Positions 1 to 12,125 of a stretch of 64,000 bases of DNA are shown piece after piece (positions within the stretch are counted from its first letter, which is position 1; every line of letters begins with the position of its first letter). Source of the stretch: Luscinia megarhynchos (lineage: Eukaryota > Chordata > Aves > Passeriformes > Turdidae); NCBI GenBank assembly GCA_034336665.1, contig CM067566.1, positions 16,846,330 to 16,910,329 of the forward strand, written 5' to 3'. The position numbers and the translations under genes are program-made. The notes beneath the pieces were generated by a model. The model saw only the letters and a list, made by a program, of their open reading frames with translations, was not told the DNA's origin and did no database searches.

Positions 1-694
1 ATCCAAAACCACATCATGGTTTTGTATTAGTCTTCTGTGTTTCCATGTATTTAATGCCTCTATTAAGAACCCCTAGGACACTGTAGATACCAATGTCTTG
101 AAAATGTTTTGAATTAATACAACTCAACTGTGTCATCTTCAGCTTCATCTGTTTAGTGTGTCTCAGCCTATGATTAATAGAGCCAATCCTTGCTGGAAGC
201 CTGAAAGCCATTTTTTCTTAATTTCCACTTTCATGTCATGCACTGAGGAACATCATATAGCCTGAAGTGCACTCCTCCTCTCCTCTTTTGCTAAGCCAGG
301 AATTTTAAAAATGACTATGAAAGAAACCAGGAGACAGAAAATAGTATCTGTAGAAAGTAAAGAAATAATGTGTAAAATGAAAGATGTCATAAGGGCAGCA
401 AGAAAAATGTATTGAGGACACTCTTTTTTTCCTAAGTTTAAATTCTAATAGGTATTTCATGCTGCACTTTGCTCCAACAACTTCCCATGTAAAATGAAGA
501 TAGTGTTTTTAAATTGGAGAAACAAAGAACATCCTAAGCTTGACTGGTAAGATGATTTAGTGCTTGCATCCCAGTTTCCAGGTGTAGGTGTGCAGGGCTG
601 TTCCATCCACACACAGCACAGGCCAGAGCACTGATCACATCCAGGCAGCTCCCACTGCTCCAGGAATTTCCCCACTGCCTGTGCCTGTGCTTAC

Positions 695-762
695 CTTGGT
701 GTGAGGCTGCATGTTCTCCTGGGAACCTTTGCTGCCAGTAGAAATGTGCATGGAATTGCTCC
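695..762 (-). other. Candidate small exon bounded by splice-like sites
   Basis: On the minus strand a pyrimidine-rich acceptor (TTTTTCTAGCAG) precedes a 68-base segment that ends at a strong donor (CCAAG|GTAAGC). All three frames across it are open. The length is not a multiple of three, so as an internal coding exon it would shift frame. It matches no KChIP exon I know. It could be an alternative or noncoding exon of the minus-strand transcript, or a chance pairing of splice-like motifs, which is common in 64 kb. Confidence 0.12.
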
Positions 763-1027
763 CTGCTAGAAAAATTCCACCCAAGCACTTAAGGCACAAA
801 TGATGTGGTGACTTTTGCCCATTGGTCTATCTGAAAGGGTTGCAAAAGAATCTACATGATGCTCTTTTCCCTTCTAGTGTTAGCACCAATAAATGGCATT
901 TTTGTTCAATATTTATAAGTTTTGAGTGCCTTTTGTAGTGAAATCTGTTTCAAGCACTACACTGGTGCATTACACCAGGCTAGAATTCTGGGCATTGAAT
1001 TAAAGTTTTGAAAATTAAATGACAGTC

Positions 1028-1103
1028 AAGAAAATAAAACAAGAAACAAAACAAATTACAAAGGAAAAAAAAACCAAAAAAAACCACAAAAAAAACCACA
1101 ACC
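1028..1103. repeat. A/C-rich low-complexity tract
   Basis: Runs of A broken by C (AAAACAAG, AAACCAAAA, AAACCACAAA). No element body is recognisable beside it. Confidence 0.8.
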
Positions 1104-1601
1104 CATGGTGAATTCATGCCTTTCCAACATGCTTTACATTGCTCATAGAGAAATGTCTTGGCACATTAAAGGCAGAAATCAATCCAGACTGAAAAGAAAA
1201 TAGAAACATGAATTCAAGAGTCATATCTTAAAATTTCTTTTGGTTCCAATTTTTTTTTTTAATTTTAGTTTTAGCTTTTTAATATCTGCAATGACAGTGA
1301 CTCTGGATATAGCTTCTTTTGTATAACTATCATTTTTAAATAGGAGGAATCATTTTGTTCTACTCTTAATCCTTTATTAAAATTAAGTTTTTCATATTAT
1401 TACCATTGTTTTCCTGCGTTACAATATGCAACAAAGGTCAAAACTGAAACTAGACTGTTAAGTATCCCACCACAGTAATTTTATTTTACAATTCTTCGGC
1501 TGCCTTTTTTGAGAGGTGGGCTGTATGCTAGGGAGGGATAGGAACCCAGCTGATTGTTATTTGTAACAGTAGTTAACACAGAATGACTCTTTTTTCCACA
1601 G

Positions 1602-1870
1602 TGTGGCAGCAAAGCCTTTTAAGAGGAAGAACTGTCTTGTCTCAAGAAGATCTTGCTAAATCAGTTGAAAATTCTGAACAGCTAAAATCAGAGTTCATAG
1701 ATTCCTTGTCCCCAGTGGACTGGATTCAGTTTGGAAGACTAATTCTCTGCTCTAGAATTCCAAATCACTGAAGAGATTTTTGCTGCTGCTGTTGTTGTTT
1801 TGGGGTTTTTTTTCCACAATTACTTCTTTTTAAAATTCCTTTTTTCCATAATAAAAGTCTTAAAATGCAA
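1602..1870 (+). other. Candidate 3'-terminal exon (unrecognised)
   Basis: A good acceptor (CTTTTTTCCACAG) at 1589-1601 is followed by an open frame to a TGA at 1769-1771 (57 codons; peptide starts VWQQSLLRGRTVLSQEDLAK). An AATAAA hexamer lies at 1850-1855 with T/G-rich sequence (TTTGTTGTGTT) about 60 bases further on. Together these resemble the last exon of a plus-strand transcript. I do not recognise the peptide and see no partner exon upstream. It would be antisense to the presumed KCNIP4 transcript, so a lncRNA end or a chance arrangement is at least as likely as a protein gene. Confidence 0.15.
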
Positions 1871-3929
1871 AACAATTCAGAGTTGAGTTCATAATTCAAA
1901 TGTTGAATGATGCTTTGTTGTGTTATAAAACCATTCTGCAGACCCACAGGCAAAGATGTGAAATAAACTTTCTGGTATTATGCCTAATAGGAGAACTCAG
2001 GAATGTGCAGGCAGGCAGTAAGTGTTCTGCAGTTCAGCAAATGAATCAGATATAGAAGTGGCACAGAACACTCAAAGGCAAATTATATTTTACTTCCCAA
2101 TGCCTTGCATCTGTGTCTGTGTGCAAATGATCAAGAGAGAAAGCAAATATAAGGAAATCTAATTCCTGAAGAATTATATGTGACAAAAACATTCAAAGCC
2201 CACGCTGTAATTCTCTGTATTCAGAATCATTCCTTAAAAAAAGGAAAAATCATGACCACATTTCTGTTATCTATGGCTAAACTCTCCTGACTGCAGCAAT
2301 GCTCCATTTTCCCTCCCATTTCAAATTAATTAAGGAACAGAGCACTTTTCATCCCTTCCATTCCCTACCCCTTCTTACTGGGTACTACTTTCCTTCTAAC
2401 TATGTTCAGGTTGTCTCATTTTGAACAGAGCAGGTCTATTTTCCTCATAATTTGACTTTGTACCCTCTCATAACACTACTAACTCTCATGCTTGAAGCCA
2501 AAGGCTGAAATTCTTATAGTTTCTTAAAGGCTTAAGAGAAAATTGATGCTATTTTGGAAAAGGCAAGACCTACTTTTTCTAGGGAAATGATTTGTTTAAA
2601 TACATCTCAAAGGATTCATCAAGAAAAAGACTTTGCATAGTCATAAAAATAACCAAAGATTTAATTATGGCTATACCAACTAAGCAAACTAAGCAGCTGA
2701 TTATTGGTTGATTTATTTTCTGCAATAGATAATGCAAAAATAATTGCATTTTAGGAAATTACATCTGTGAAAACGTCTGAAAACATAGTAGCATTTGCAT
2801 TAAAATCAATTAATTAGAACTACTCTTGTAGGTTCTCCTCTGGGACATGATCTGGATGATTGAGACATCTGGCTAAACCTATATCTATAGTGTAACTGAA
2901 TAATGAAATTACTGGAGGATGTCTTAAAACATTTGTGTACCCAATATAAACAGATATGTATGTACCTTCATCATCCATCTGTTGTGAGAACCTAAATCTT
3001 ATTATGCTAAATTTGGACATATAGAATATCAGACAGAAATGGGTAAGAAGTATGCCATTAGAGAGGTTCATTTCTCCTATGGGATTTGCTGACTCATGAT
3101 TTAAACACACAGTGATAAATTACTTCTGTGAAGGAGTCTAATGGTGTGCATCAAAAGGAGAAGCTATTAAATTCTAATATTTAAATCTGTGGGAGGAAAT
3201 AAATATTTATGTACATCAAAACAGCCTTGAGAAAATGTGAAGAGTTTCTTTAAATTAAAAAATAGCAATTTCTTCTATCTTTTAGTATCAGCAATGTCTG
3301 TAAACAGAGAATGTCTCACAATATCAATCTTCTAAAAATTATTTTATTGTTATCATCATATACTGGTAAATCAATATTGATTTCCTGGCTTGACATCATG
3401 CTTTATCTTTGATAATTGTAGGAGTTGTTTTATCAGTATAAATCAAATTTATCTATGCTTTGCTATGGATGACTTTAAGTTCATTTACTATGAAACTACT
3501 GGTACAAGGTTGTCCATAATCACCTCTTAACTTCAATATATTGTAAAATATTTCAAAATAATTTCAGAAATGTTTAATGAAAGCGGTTAAAAGAATAGAG
3601 CATTGTAGCTGCCTGTGTGCTGCCTGCAGCTATGACATGACCTATGGATTTAAAGGAAGGTACTACCTATATTCCAAAGTTCATTATTAATATCAGAAAT
3701 TCATGGTCATTTAGCATAATTCAAAATAGACATTTTTAGCTAACAATTTTTTTAGGTTTATTGTAAGTTAAACGCTGTACTCTGTTAAATATCTGAATTG
3801 AACAGCAATGATGAAGTGTAGCCAGTGCCATACAGGGATACCACTGATAGCTCCCCCTGCTTACAGAAGAAATACATACAAACAAATAAACCTCCTAGAG
3901 ATGTACCTATATTTCACAAACAGAAGCTG

Positions 3930-3930
<1 letters not shown>

Positions 3931-3964
<34 letters not shown>
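3931..3964. repeat. (ATTG)n microsatellite
   Basis: About 8.5 uninterrupted copies of ATTG, ending in ATTATTTCC. Long enough to be length-polymorphic. Confidence 0.95.
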
Positions 3965-3965
<1 letters not shown>

Positions 3966-6900
3966 ATTTCCTGAGTCCACTAAATGCTGCTTCATTTTGC
4001 TGAAACAAAGAAGACTGTAATCTTTCACGATTCCTGGAAGTACTAGGAGTGCTCCTAAAAATATATGAAAGAAAATTTATGAGAGAATATGTAATATGGC
4101 CATGCCAAAATTCTATGTGCAGTAGACTATTTCACTGCAAAAAAATATTCACAGAGATTAAAAAACTCCAACCCTAAAATCACTGCTCCAGGGCCACTAA
4201 AGTGGAAACTGCTTGAACTTAATGAGCAGTTAGAACAGGCCAGAGTCAAAACTGGATTTCTGTTTGGCTTAGAACCATGTAACAGCATCTTTTCTTGCTA
4301 CTGCTTTTATCTTCCACTCTCCAGGAAGGCAAACTAAAGCTGGCCTTGAAATAAAGTTGAGGCACGTACAACAGCAATGCAAGCTCATTAGGAAAGTGAA
4401 ATAATTGATTTAGTTCACTTTTCTAATTTAGTTTAGGAGCTCCGTGCTCCTGCAACTGCTTTAAGTGTGGCCAGCTATTTTTACACTGCAATGGAGTCAC
4501 CAGGGTAAACATTTATATCCCTGCATTGTCTTTAACCACGTTGTCCCTTCCATGCTTCCAATGAGTGTCAGTGAACCGTCCATCATAACAACCACAGGCT
4601 CTGTGAGCCCCTCCTTGCCACATAGGGAAACATCTCCACAGTGCTCCCTTAGCACATCATCTTCAATATCCCAACAATCAATCCAGGAATACACACAAAT
4701 ACAAGAATCCGATTTTGGTGTTTAGGTGAGGCCTAAATTTTTGCATTCCTTCCCATCCACTAAAAGTTTTGTGATTACTTAGGTTCAGGGTAAGGAAGAC
4801 GGCTGAAAAAAAATTATTTCAGTCTGAATTTTATATATTAAATTCCCTTAATGAAAAATGGGGCTAGCTTGCATAAGAAAGAACTAAAGTCTACCTGGAG
4901 AGAAGAAATTAACAGATTTCTAAGATTTTGGAAAAAATTATAATACTTTTAGAAAGGGAAAAGAGTTCCACAAACTCTTATGAGGTCTTAATGAACTTCA
5001 AAATCGTTTTTTTATACATACACATTTATATAACTTATCTGTTTGCACACAAACACAGAATATAATTTTCTTTTATTGTCTGATGCCGCAGTACAAGCAC
5101 ATATTTTAAAAAAATCTACCCAGCTATGATTTATAGAGTTATTATAATTTTCTAACCAGAGTTTCACAACATCAAAATAAATAATGGAATTGCATAGAGT
5201 TTAAAAGTAAAAAAGTATTTTGAGAGAGTATTAGAGACAATAATAAACACAAAGCTATAGTTCATGAGCTAATACTGACTGACCTGTTAATCTAGGAACA
5301 TTACTAGACAAACATGTGTGCATTCTCTATATATGCAATATAGATGCACTTTCCACGTATGCATTCTCTATATGTATGTATTGTATTTGCAGTAATATTT
5401 TTTCTGTTATATGGGTTTAGGGGATACAGTGAAACCACAGTTTTGGTCTCATAGGTAATGTCATTACTAATTTGTTCCTAACTACACGGTTAGACCATCT
5501 TCACACAAGAAATGAGGACATGTTATTTTAACTATATTTAGTTAGTTGTCCCTGCCTTGTTTTGTACATACCCTCGAGGGATATAATGATCCAAAACCAT
5601 CATTCCTTGGGGCCTCTTCTGATGGCTCTTATAAGTCCAGTGGTCAAGTGTTTCCCAGACAATGTTGAACATGTCTTTATATATTAATCTCATGGAGTAA
5701 ATGATAACTTCACCTGTCAATATAGTGTTTGGAGGTCGAAAATCAGATTAGTTATAAGGAGAACAAATGTGCATGACTCAAAAAGGTACTTAAGACATAC
5801 CCAGTAAAATTAATTTACTCTTGAAAAAACTCCTGAAATTTATATACGTCTGTAGTTACAGAAATGCTACGTTGTAGAAAACTAGAACATAACCTTCAAA
5901 CATTTCATTCATGGCAGCATTTTATCCCTAAATGCTTAAAAACTCCAGTTTCTTACAGATGTTTAAACTACTTCACAGTTATTTATGGGATAAGCACTCA
6001 AATGGGATATTACTATGTTTACTGATTTTATAGTATCTTATCTCTTAGAAAAATCTAATGAAATATTTATTTTTTTCTATAGGAGCAAATGTAGAGTGAG
6101 TACTTCAAAAAATAAAGGCCAGTGTTCATCCTCAATTAGGAGAACAGTGAAGTTCATGAAAGCCAGGAATATGCATGGATTTTGTGAATTTGGAGAGGGG
6201 AAAGGTACTACTAGTTACACTGGAAAGCAAAAGAATGAGCGTGCCAAACATTAATTATTACCTTCATGCTCAAAGAGGAAATAAGCCATAAAAGAAATTA
6301 AGTAGCTTGCTACAGCTGTGCCAAGGCTTTTGAAGAATTCACTCTGATGTTTGAAAAACACATCCAGTTTCAGGAGAAGATTCCTTGGGGCTGCAATGTG
6401 GTCTCCAGCTGAGGTTAAGGGATGCTGATCCCTTGGAAAACAAGCTGTCTGTGACCTGGATGAGCCATGCAGGGCAGACACTCCCATTTCTCCATGTCAC
6501 ATTACAGATTTCCAGGGGTTTATTATTAAGCAGGTGCTCATCTCAACGTGGGCTGTGACACACAAACACCCACTGGCTCATCACCAGCTCCCCTGCAGCC
6601 CCCCTGCCCCACGATCAAAGTGTCTGTTTTGATCCCATGGCAGATGTGCTTCCAGTCACTCCCTTTGGAAAAGGGGCAGCTGGGAAGGAGCTGCAGGTCA
6701 CTGGAGTGACTCCTCCAGCTTTGTCCCTTGTCCCTTCTCCAGCACTGAGCAAACCTGACATGGACAGCCCATCTGTCTCCTCTGAAGTGTAACAGCCAAG
6801 CTACTTTCATGCTGTATTAGAAAAGAATACCAGAGGGACATATATTGATAAAGTATTTGCAGCTCCAGTAACACAAGTGTGTCATCAGAAGTGACATATT

Positions 6901-7306
6901 CACTTATTCCATGTTTATTCTAGTTTAAGAGAGTTCAACTCCCAAATACCTGTATTACTTTACAATACTAACACATATTAGTGAATATAACTAAAACTTC
7001 CTTCTCAGAAAACTGTGATTTCTTCTGCAGAAATTCAGAGTTAACCCATATTTACTTTCAGCTTCTGACACTGAGAACAGACCATTTGCCACAGGCTCAT
7101 GAAAGCACAGACTCAGTCACACTACCTTCTTTTTGAGGCAAGGAGTGCAGGGTACTTCATTGCTTGAAAGCATTTTTAGTCTAGTGCTGATCACAGTGCT
7201 GTCAAAAAAGTTTATTTATAGCAGGCTGCTGATTCTGTCTGAAATTATTCCTATCTCACAAATTATGCTCTGTGGCTGGCTTTGTTTTGGGAAAACACGT
7301 CTGCAT

Positions 7307-7425
7307 AATTGATAGTGGAATGCAGGAAGGTGCTAACAACTATCAATTTCTGGTGTCAAAAAGCAACTGAGGCTGAAACATGCTGCTTAATGTACTGGCA
7401 AGATTATCTGATAGGTACAGATAAT
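7307..7425. promoter_or_regulatory. Candidate regulatory cluster: paired palindromes with GATA motifs
   Basis: Two inverted repeats lie within 120 bases. AATTGATAGT at 7307-7316 pairs perfectly with ACTATCAATT at 7339-7348. ATTATCTG at 7403-7410 pairs with CAGATAAT at 7418-7425 around the spacer ATAGGTA. WGATAR/TTATCW matches recur, the form bound by GATA factors. The surrounding non-repetitive, moderate-GC sequence resembles a conserved noncoding element, but conservation cannot be judged from one sequence. Confidence 0.25.
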
Positions 7426-9439
7426 TTTCTAAAATCCTAACATGTATCAAATAAAGGATATAGTTAGAAATATGATCTTATGATTCCATATTATAACTGG
7501 TAGAAGAAATTAAAATTATTTGTAGCTTTGATCCAATTAATGTTTAAGTAGGGGATATTTCAAACTCAATGTTTCAAATGCTGAATACTTCTTTAATAGT
7601 AAGGACCTCTTCTTTTTCTGCAAAGGAAACTTCCTTTTTGAATTATTAAATGCTCTTTGAATGCAGCTAAGGTTCACAAGCCTGACAGTCTGATGAATCT
7701 TGTGACTATGTTGCATTACCACAAGACTAAAGATCCTTGACTGTCTGATAAAAAATGAATTGCTTTTTCTACCAAGCAGGATAAAATCTGGCAAAAAAAT
7801 TAGATAAATGAGTAACTGTTAATGTTCCCATTTTTTCATGTGAATTTTTATTCTGCAGCAATTAGCACCCTCTAACACCTAAGGTATAAACCAGTATTAT
7901 CTGTGGATTTTGATTTCAAAAACTAATCTACCTTATTGACTGTAAGTTAACTCATAAAACAGAAAGGCAAATTATAAAGATCCCTAATTTCATACTTTCA
8001 ACAACTAAAGAAAAATTTTACAGTTAATATCAGACAGTAATTTTCTGACAATTTTTACTGAGAGAATTACTGTTCTTCCCAGAACAGCAATAATTTCAGT
8101 GTCAGTGTTGTACATGTATTTCCTACACTGCAGATAGATTTGTCAATATAACCACACACTGCTCAAAACATTCTGATGTAGAGTTAGGACCTGTTTTATA
8201 TGTGTACTTTCACTGTTTTGAAATAAAGTTCTGATCACTGAGTTTATGAAATTTCTGTGTTTGTGACTGACACCGCATGTAGATCTTTCTCTGATTTTGT
8301 AGCAATATCCAAGCCCCACTCACTATTTAATCTTGCCATCTATGGTAGAAGAGCTTCTCTGGCAGAGGCCTCTGGCCTAAACTCTCCAGTTTATGCAGGG
8401 CTTTATTCTGCTAGGAGATGGAAAAGGGCTTCCAATTTCTCTGTCTTTTCATGTAGAATTGCAGCTCCTTCTTTTCACTTTGTTTTTCACTTGCCAGGTA
8501 GAGTCTTTTATCTACACTGAGTGTTCTTTGTTCATTTAGCTAATCCTAACAGAGTAAAAAAAGTCATATATCAGAATTAGGTGTGATTCAAGGGGAAAAG
8601 ACAATGTTATAGTGGGAAATAAATGGATCAGCAGCCCAGAAATATATGAGTGCTTGCCAATTTTTAATTTGCTGTGAGGACACAAGTGAGGGTGAGAGTT
8701 AATTACAGTACCATTGGGGAAAAAAGAGAACAAGAAATAAGAGAAAAGAGTAGAATTAAACAGAGGGAAAATAAAACCAAGAAAGCTAAGTGTTTGAAAT
8801 GCAGAACTTACTGCCCAGGTTTTGGGTGGTTTTTTTTTAATTAAACATTGGACATATATTTATCAGAATGGGATAGTTGTTTGTGGTATTAATGTCGTGC
8901 TATTCTGAAGCATGTACTCATTAGGAAAGAACAAAACAGCTGAGAAAACATTTGCCTTATACTTCTGGAAGAAACCTATCAATACTGCAGAGAGCTGAGT
9001 GAAAGCACTCAACCATTCCACAACCTAGAAACTGTGCTGCCACCTTAAGGAAACATCAAAATAACTCTGAGAAAGTAAAGTGTTTATATATAACAGACAC
9101 AGAAGAGAAGAAGAAAGGGAATAATACAGAAAAGACCAAACCAATCAGTGAACTGACTGTTTGGCCTTGTAGAGACCCAAAAGTTTTACACAAGCATGTA
9201 GAAACAGAGAAATTTCTTAGCCTACAAGGTGAAATCTTGTTGGGAGGACAGCTGAAGAACTGTGCCTGATGCATTGAGTTCTGGTAGCTTTCTTTAGGAA
9301 AAGAAAAAAAAATGTTTGTGTACTCTTGCCATTCTCTTTATGAGAGTGTTCTACACAGTTTTTAGACTGAGAATTTGCAGGAAATCAAGCTTTTGGTGGA
9401 TGAAAGGGTACAAAGATCTACAAAAATGACTTTTTGATC

Positions 9440-10280
9440 AGGAAAGTTGAAAGGTACAAGTAGAGGCTGTGATTGGAAGACCAGAGCTCTTGAGCTACAG
9501 CTCAATGCACACCATTATGTCCAGAAGAAAAAGGTATTTTGCAAAAAGCTCACTGTGCATGGCATGGCCAAGTAACACCTTGGCTGACATTGTAGCCAAC
9601 AAGGATGGCAGAATAAAGATCCTAATGTGGCCAAGTCAGATGCTTGACATCTTACTTTGCAGGGATGTCCTAATGGCTGAAAAAGTTAATAAAGTTAATA
9701 AAGAATGCAACTTATAGGTCAAATGGCACAATGACTAAGTTTCTTTAGACATGCAGAAAGAATGGCATGAGAACCTCGTGAACATGAGCTGGAAAAAAGC
9801 AAAGAGAACGAGATATTATTTCACAAGTGAAGACATAACTGGTACAGCAGAGCTTTATCAGGCAAATCACAGGACTGGAATATTGGTGTGGAAGTCACTT
9901 GTTCAGCAAATTCTTTCAGTGGAAAAAAAAAGGCAAATGTTGTCCATAGTTTCAAGAACACATGTGAATGCTATAAAATAGAGAAAATGCAAAAATTAGT
10001 TTGTTGAAACTCTTGGGGAGTGGGTACAAACCAAAAAAGGAAAAGAGCAAATGTGCTAAACTGAGCCAAAAAGTGAGGACTACATCTCTTTCTATTGGCA
10101 GAAAGCAGTTTTTTGTGAATGAATAACCTGAAAATCCTATGAAAGAGATATGATAGGACTTTAAATACTTAGATAACATGTTAAAACAAAGACTTCTCTG
10201 AATATCACACTGGAAGCAAATTGTAATTTCAGAGTAAGTCACTGTGGAGAGGTTATTTTAATTTTGGTGCTATCTAAGAG
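9440..10280 (+). repeat. Possible 5' continuation of an old CR1-like LINE (endonuclease part)
   Basis: This A-rich stretch precedes and is co-oriented with the recognisable CR1 ORF2 relic at 10281. It contains two plus-strand open fragments (9469-9717 and 9751-9981) separated by stops, the pattern of a rotted coding region. A CR1 endonuclease domain would be expected about here and at about this length. I could not identify endonuclease motifs, so the assignment rests on position and orientation only. Confidence 0.25.
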
Positions 10281-11215
10281 GAAAGAATGTCTTCTGGGGA
10301 ATGCAGTCAAATTGAATTTTTTAGGAAAATGAGATGCAACAGCTACAGAAATAAAACAGAAACACTCTCCAATCACACCACAACCAACAACTCAACAGAT
10401 TTCAGCAAACTCAGGGGAGTGGTTAAAGGTCGTTTAGAAAGACGACCTGAAGAAAAACATGTGCAAGTATGCTGGCAGTTTATGAAGGAAAGTTACATTA
10501 AATGGACAAATTGTAGCAAAGAACAGAAAGAGGAGCCCTTTGCACTTGGAAACCTTGAACAATTGGCTGTCAAAAAGTAACCCTACAAAAAAACCCAAAA
10601 CTAACCAAACAAAAAACCCAACCCATGTAACAAAGGAAGAATGCAGAGAAAAAGGATATGAAACACAATGGAAGTATGAAGTGAGTTTCAGCTTGCAAGA
10701 GACAAAATGAACAAAACAAATTTTAAAGTACTCAATAAATAAATAAAAAATAAAATAAGCAGGTCAGTGGTAGCAGAGAGAGAGAAAATGCAGAGAAAGG
10801 TAAAATGTAATTATCTAATATTCGCTTCACACCAGCCTTCAAAAAATGGTAAATCTTGACAAGCCATTCCAAACCACTTAGGAGAAAAAAACTGGATTGC
10901 AAGCTGAAGTATATAAAAGAATATGATTATTTAGGTAAGATGGATGTATTCAAATTGTGTGATCTCAATTAAATTCACCTTAGAGAAACTAGGCAGCGAT
11001 TTCTGAATCATTAAAAATTATCTTTATGAGCTTCTGGAGGACAGTGGGAGGTCCCAGAGGACCAGAGAAGGGTAAATATAGCATTTGTGTCTTGACAAAG
11101 AGAGAGTGCTGATGGAATGACAGACCAATCAGGCTAATTTTGATTCATGGAAAAATTCTGCAATAAACTACTCAATTACACTAGAAGTATCCACCTAATT
11201 TTCAGAATAGATTCC
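10281..11215 (+). mobile_element. Ancient CR1/L3-like LINE, ORF2 linker and start of reverse transcriptase, degenerate
   Basis: The translated fragment at 10287-10580 has the layout of the CR1 segment between endonuclease and reverse transcriptase: an S-x-IEF motif where CR1 has the end of the endonuclease (HEMIEF), then TDFSKLRG (CR1 DFxxLRxLV), then CWQFMKESYIK (CR1 SWxxFKxxLL). Further on, 11029-11120 reads like the CR1 segment 'ELWEVPEDWKRAN': GAGGACAGTGGGAGGTCCC, then CAGAGGACCAGAGAAGGGTAAATATAG. Next, 11122-11185 (GACAGACCAATCAGGCTAAT, then CATGGAAAAATTCTG) corresponds to NYRPISLT-PGKILE. Frames are broken by stops and indels and no intact protein remains. Divergence is much greater than in the avian CR1 tails nearby, so this is an old, pre-avian or early-avian insertion. 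Confidence 0.7.
10733..10757. repeat. (AAAT)n short A-rich repeat
   Basis: Imperfect AAAT/AAAAT units lying inside the degenerate CR1. Confidence 0.75.
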
Positions 11216-11280
11216 TCTTACTGCACACTATAGTCCTAAAAAGAAAAACAAATCCACATAAACTAAAAATACTAGAACAT

Positions 11281-11298
11281 GTTTGTTTGTTTGTTTGT
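11281..11298. repeat. (GTTT)n microsatellite
   Basis: Four and a half copies of GTTT directly after the CR1 ORF2 relic loses similarity. Confidence 0.85.
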
Positions 11299-11639
11299 CA
11301 AACGGGTACAAAAAAATGTTACAGGGTGGATGGCCTGTGGCATAGAGAAGGTATGGCAGGTTACAAAACACAAAATGCTCCTGGTATTTATGTGCCAGGA
11401 GAGATAAACAGGATCAATATTCTTCAGCAAGAATATGGTAATAATTTATGGGAAGTAATTTCTAAAACTGACCAGGAGAAATGCTGTAAATGGCCAAGGA
11501 GAGGTAGAAGTTAGAAAATAAAAGATTTTTTTCCCCCAATAATAAACAAAGCTTCATAAATTGATTTAAAGTCACCAAATGACTGCATAATCTCTACAAG
11601 ACACAAAGGGTCTCAGATGGGCACATACAACTTTAATGC
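11299..11639. other. Spacer between two CR1 fragments
   Basis: Unassigned A-rich sequence with one 75-codon open frame (11287-11514) that has no recognisable motif. Nothing else seen. Confidence 0.5.
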
Positions 11640-12125
11640 TTGCACAGAAACCTTTGGAAATTATCTAGTCCAGTCTTCTACTGGAAGAAGGACCAGCTGC
11701 AAAGATTAATCCATCTTTAAAGTTAGGTCAGGCCACTCAGGGCTTGTCCAGACAAGTTCTGAAAATCAGGATGAAGATTTCAGTCTCTCTGGGCAACCAG
11801 CATTTGATCACCCTCCAGGCTGAGAAGTTTTCTTATGATGACACAGAATTTTCCTTGCTGTAGCTTTGGTGGATGCACAAGTTTTTCTCCATTTCTCTCT
11901 AACCAGCCCCTAGGTTGTACAAGTTCCATTTCAGCTTTCTCTTTTTCAGGCAAGAAAACCCCAAACCTGCAATCCAGCCCTTGACCACCTGTTTTTTCCC
12001 AGCTGAACTTGTTCCAGTTTGCCAGCCTCTCTATTGTGCTGCAAGCCCCAAAGCTGGGCACAGCCATGGGCACCACTCATCCTCTGCTCTCACAGAGCAG
12101 GGGGAGCTCTGCCACAGGAGAAAGA
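11640..12125 (-). mobile_element. CR1 LINE 3' region, truncated, minus orientation
   Basis: Read on +, the order of blocks is that of a reversed avian CR1 3' region: ATTATCTAGTCCAGTCTTCT (CR1 'tcatctagtccaacctt'), GTTAGGTCAGGCCACTCAGGG, CTTGTCCAGACAAGTTCTGAA, the block CTCTGGGCAACCAG (CR1 'ctctgggcagcctg'), TTTGATCACCCTC, and much further in CCCCAAAGCTGGGCACAG (CR1 'ccccaaagctggacacag'). The terminal octamer copies are not clear, so the 3' tip is lost or eroded. Divergence is moderate to high. It is 5'-truncated, as most CR1 copies are. Confidence 0.75.

Larger units (their letters stand above)
1..9439. other. Noncoding AT-rich region, no recognised gene
   Basis: No frame of convincing coding character was recognised. 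The open frames here are under 100 codons, lack family motifs and are scattered over both strands, as expected by chance. The region holds an A/C-rich tract, one tetranucleotide microsatellite, a GATA-palindrome cluster and two weak splice-bounded candidates, listed separately. A locally GC-richer patch at about 6390-6800 shows no motif I can name. By position relative to the minus-strand KChIP exon at 56.3 kb, this is most simply deep intron of that gene; that is inference. Confidence 0.6.
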
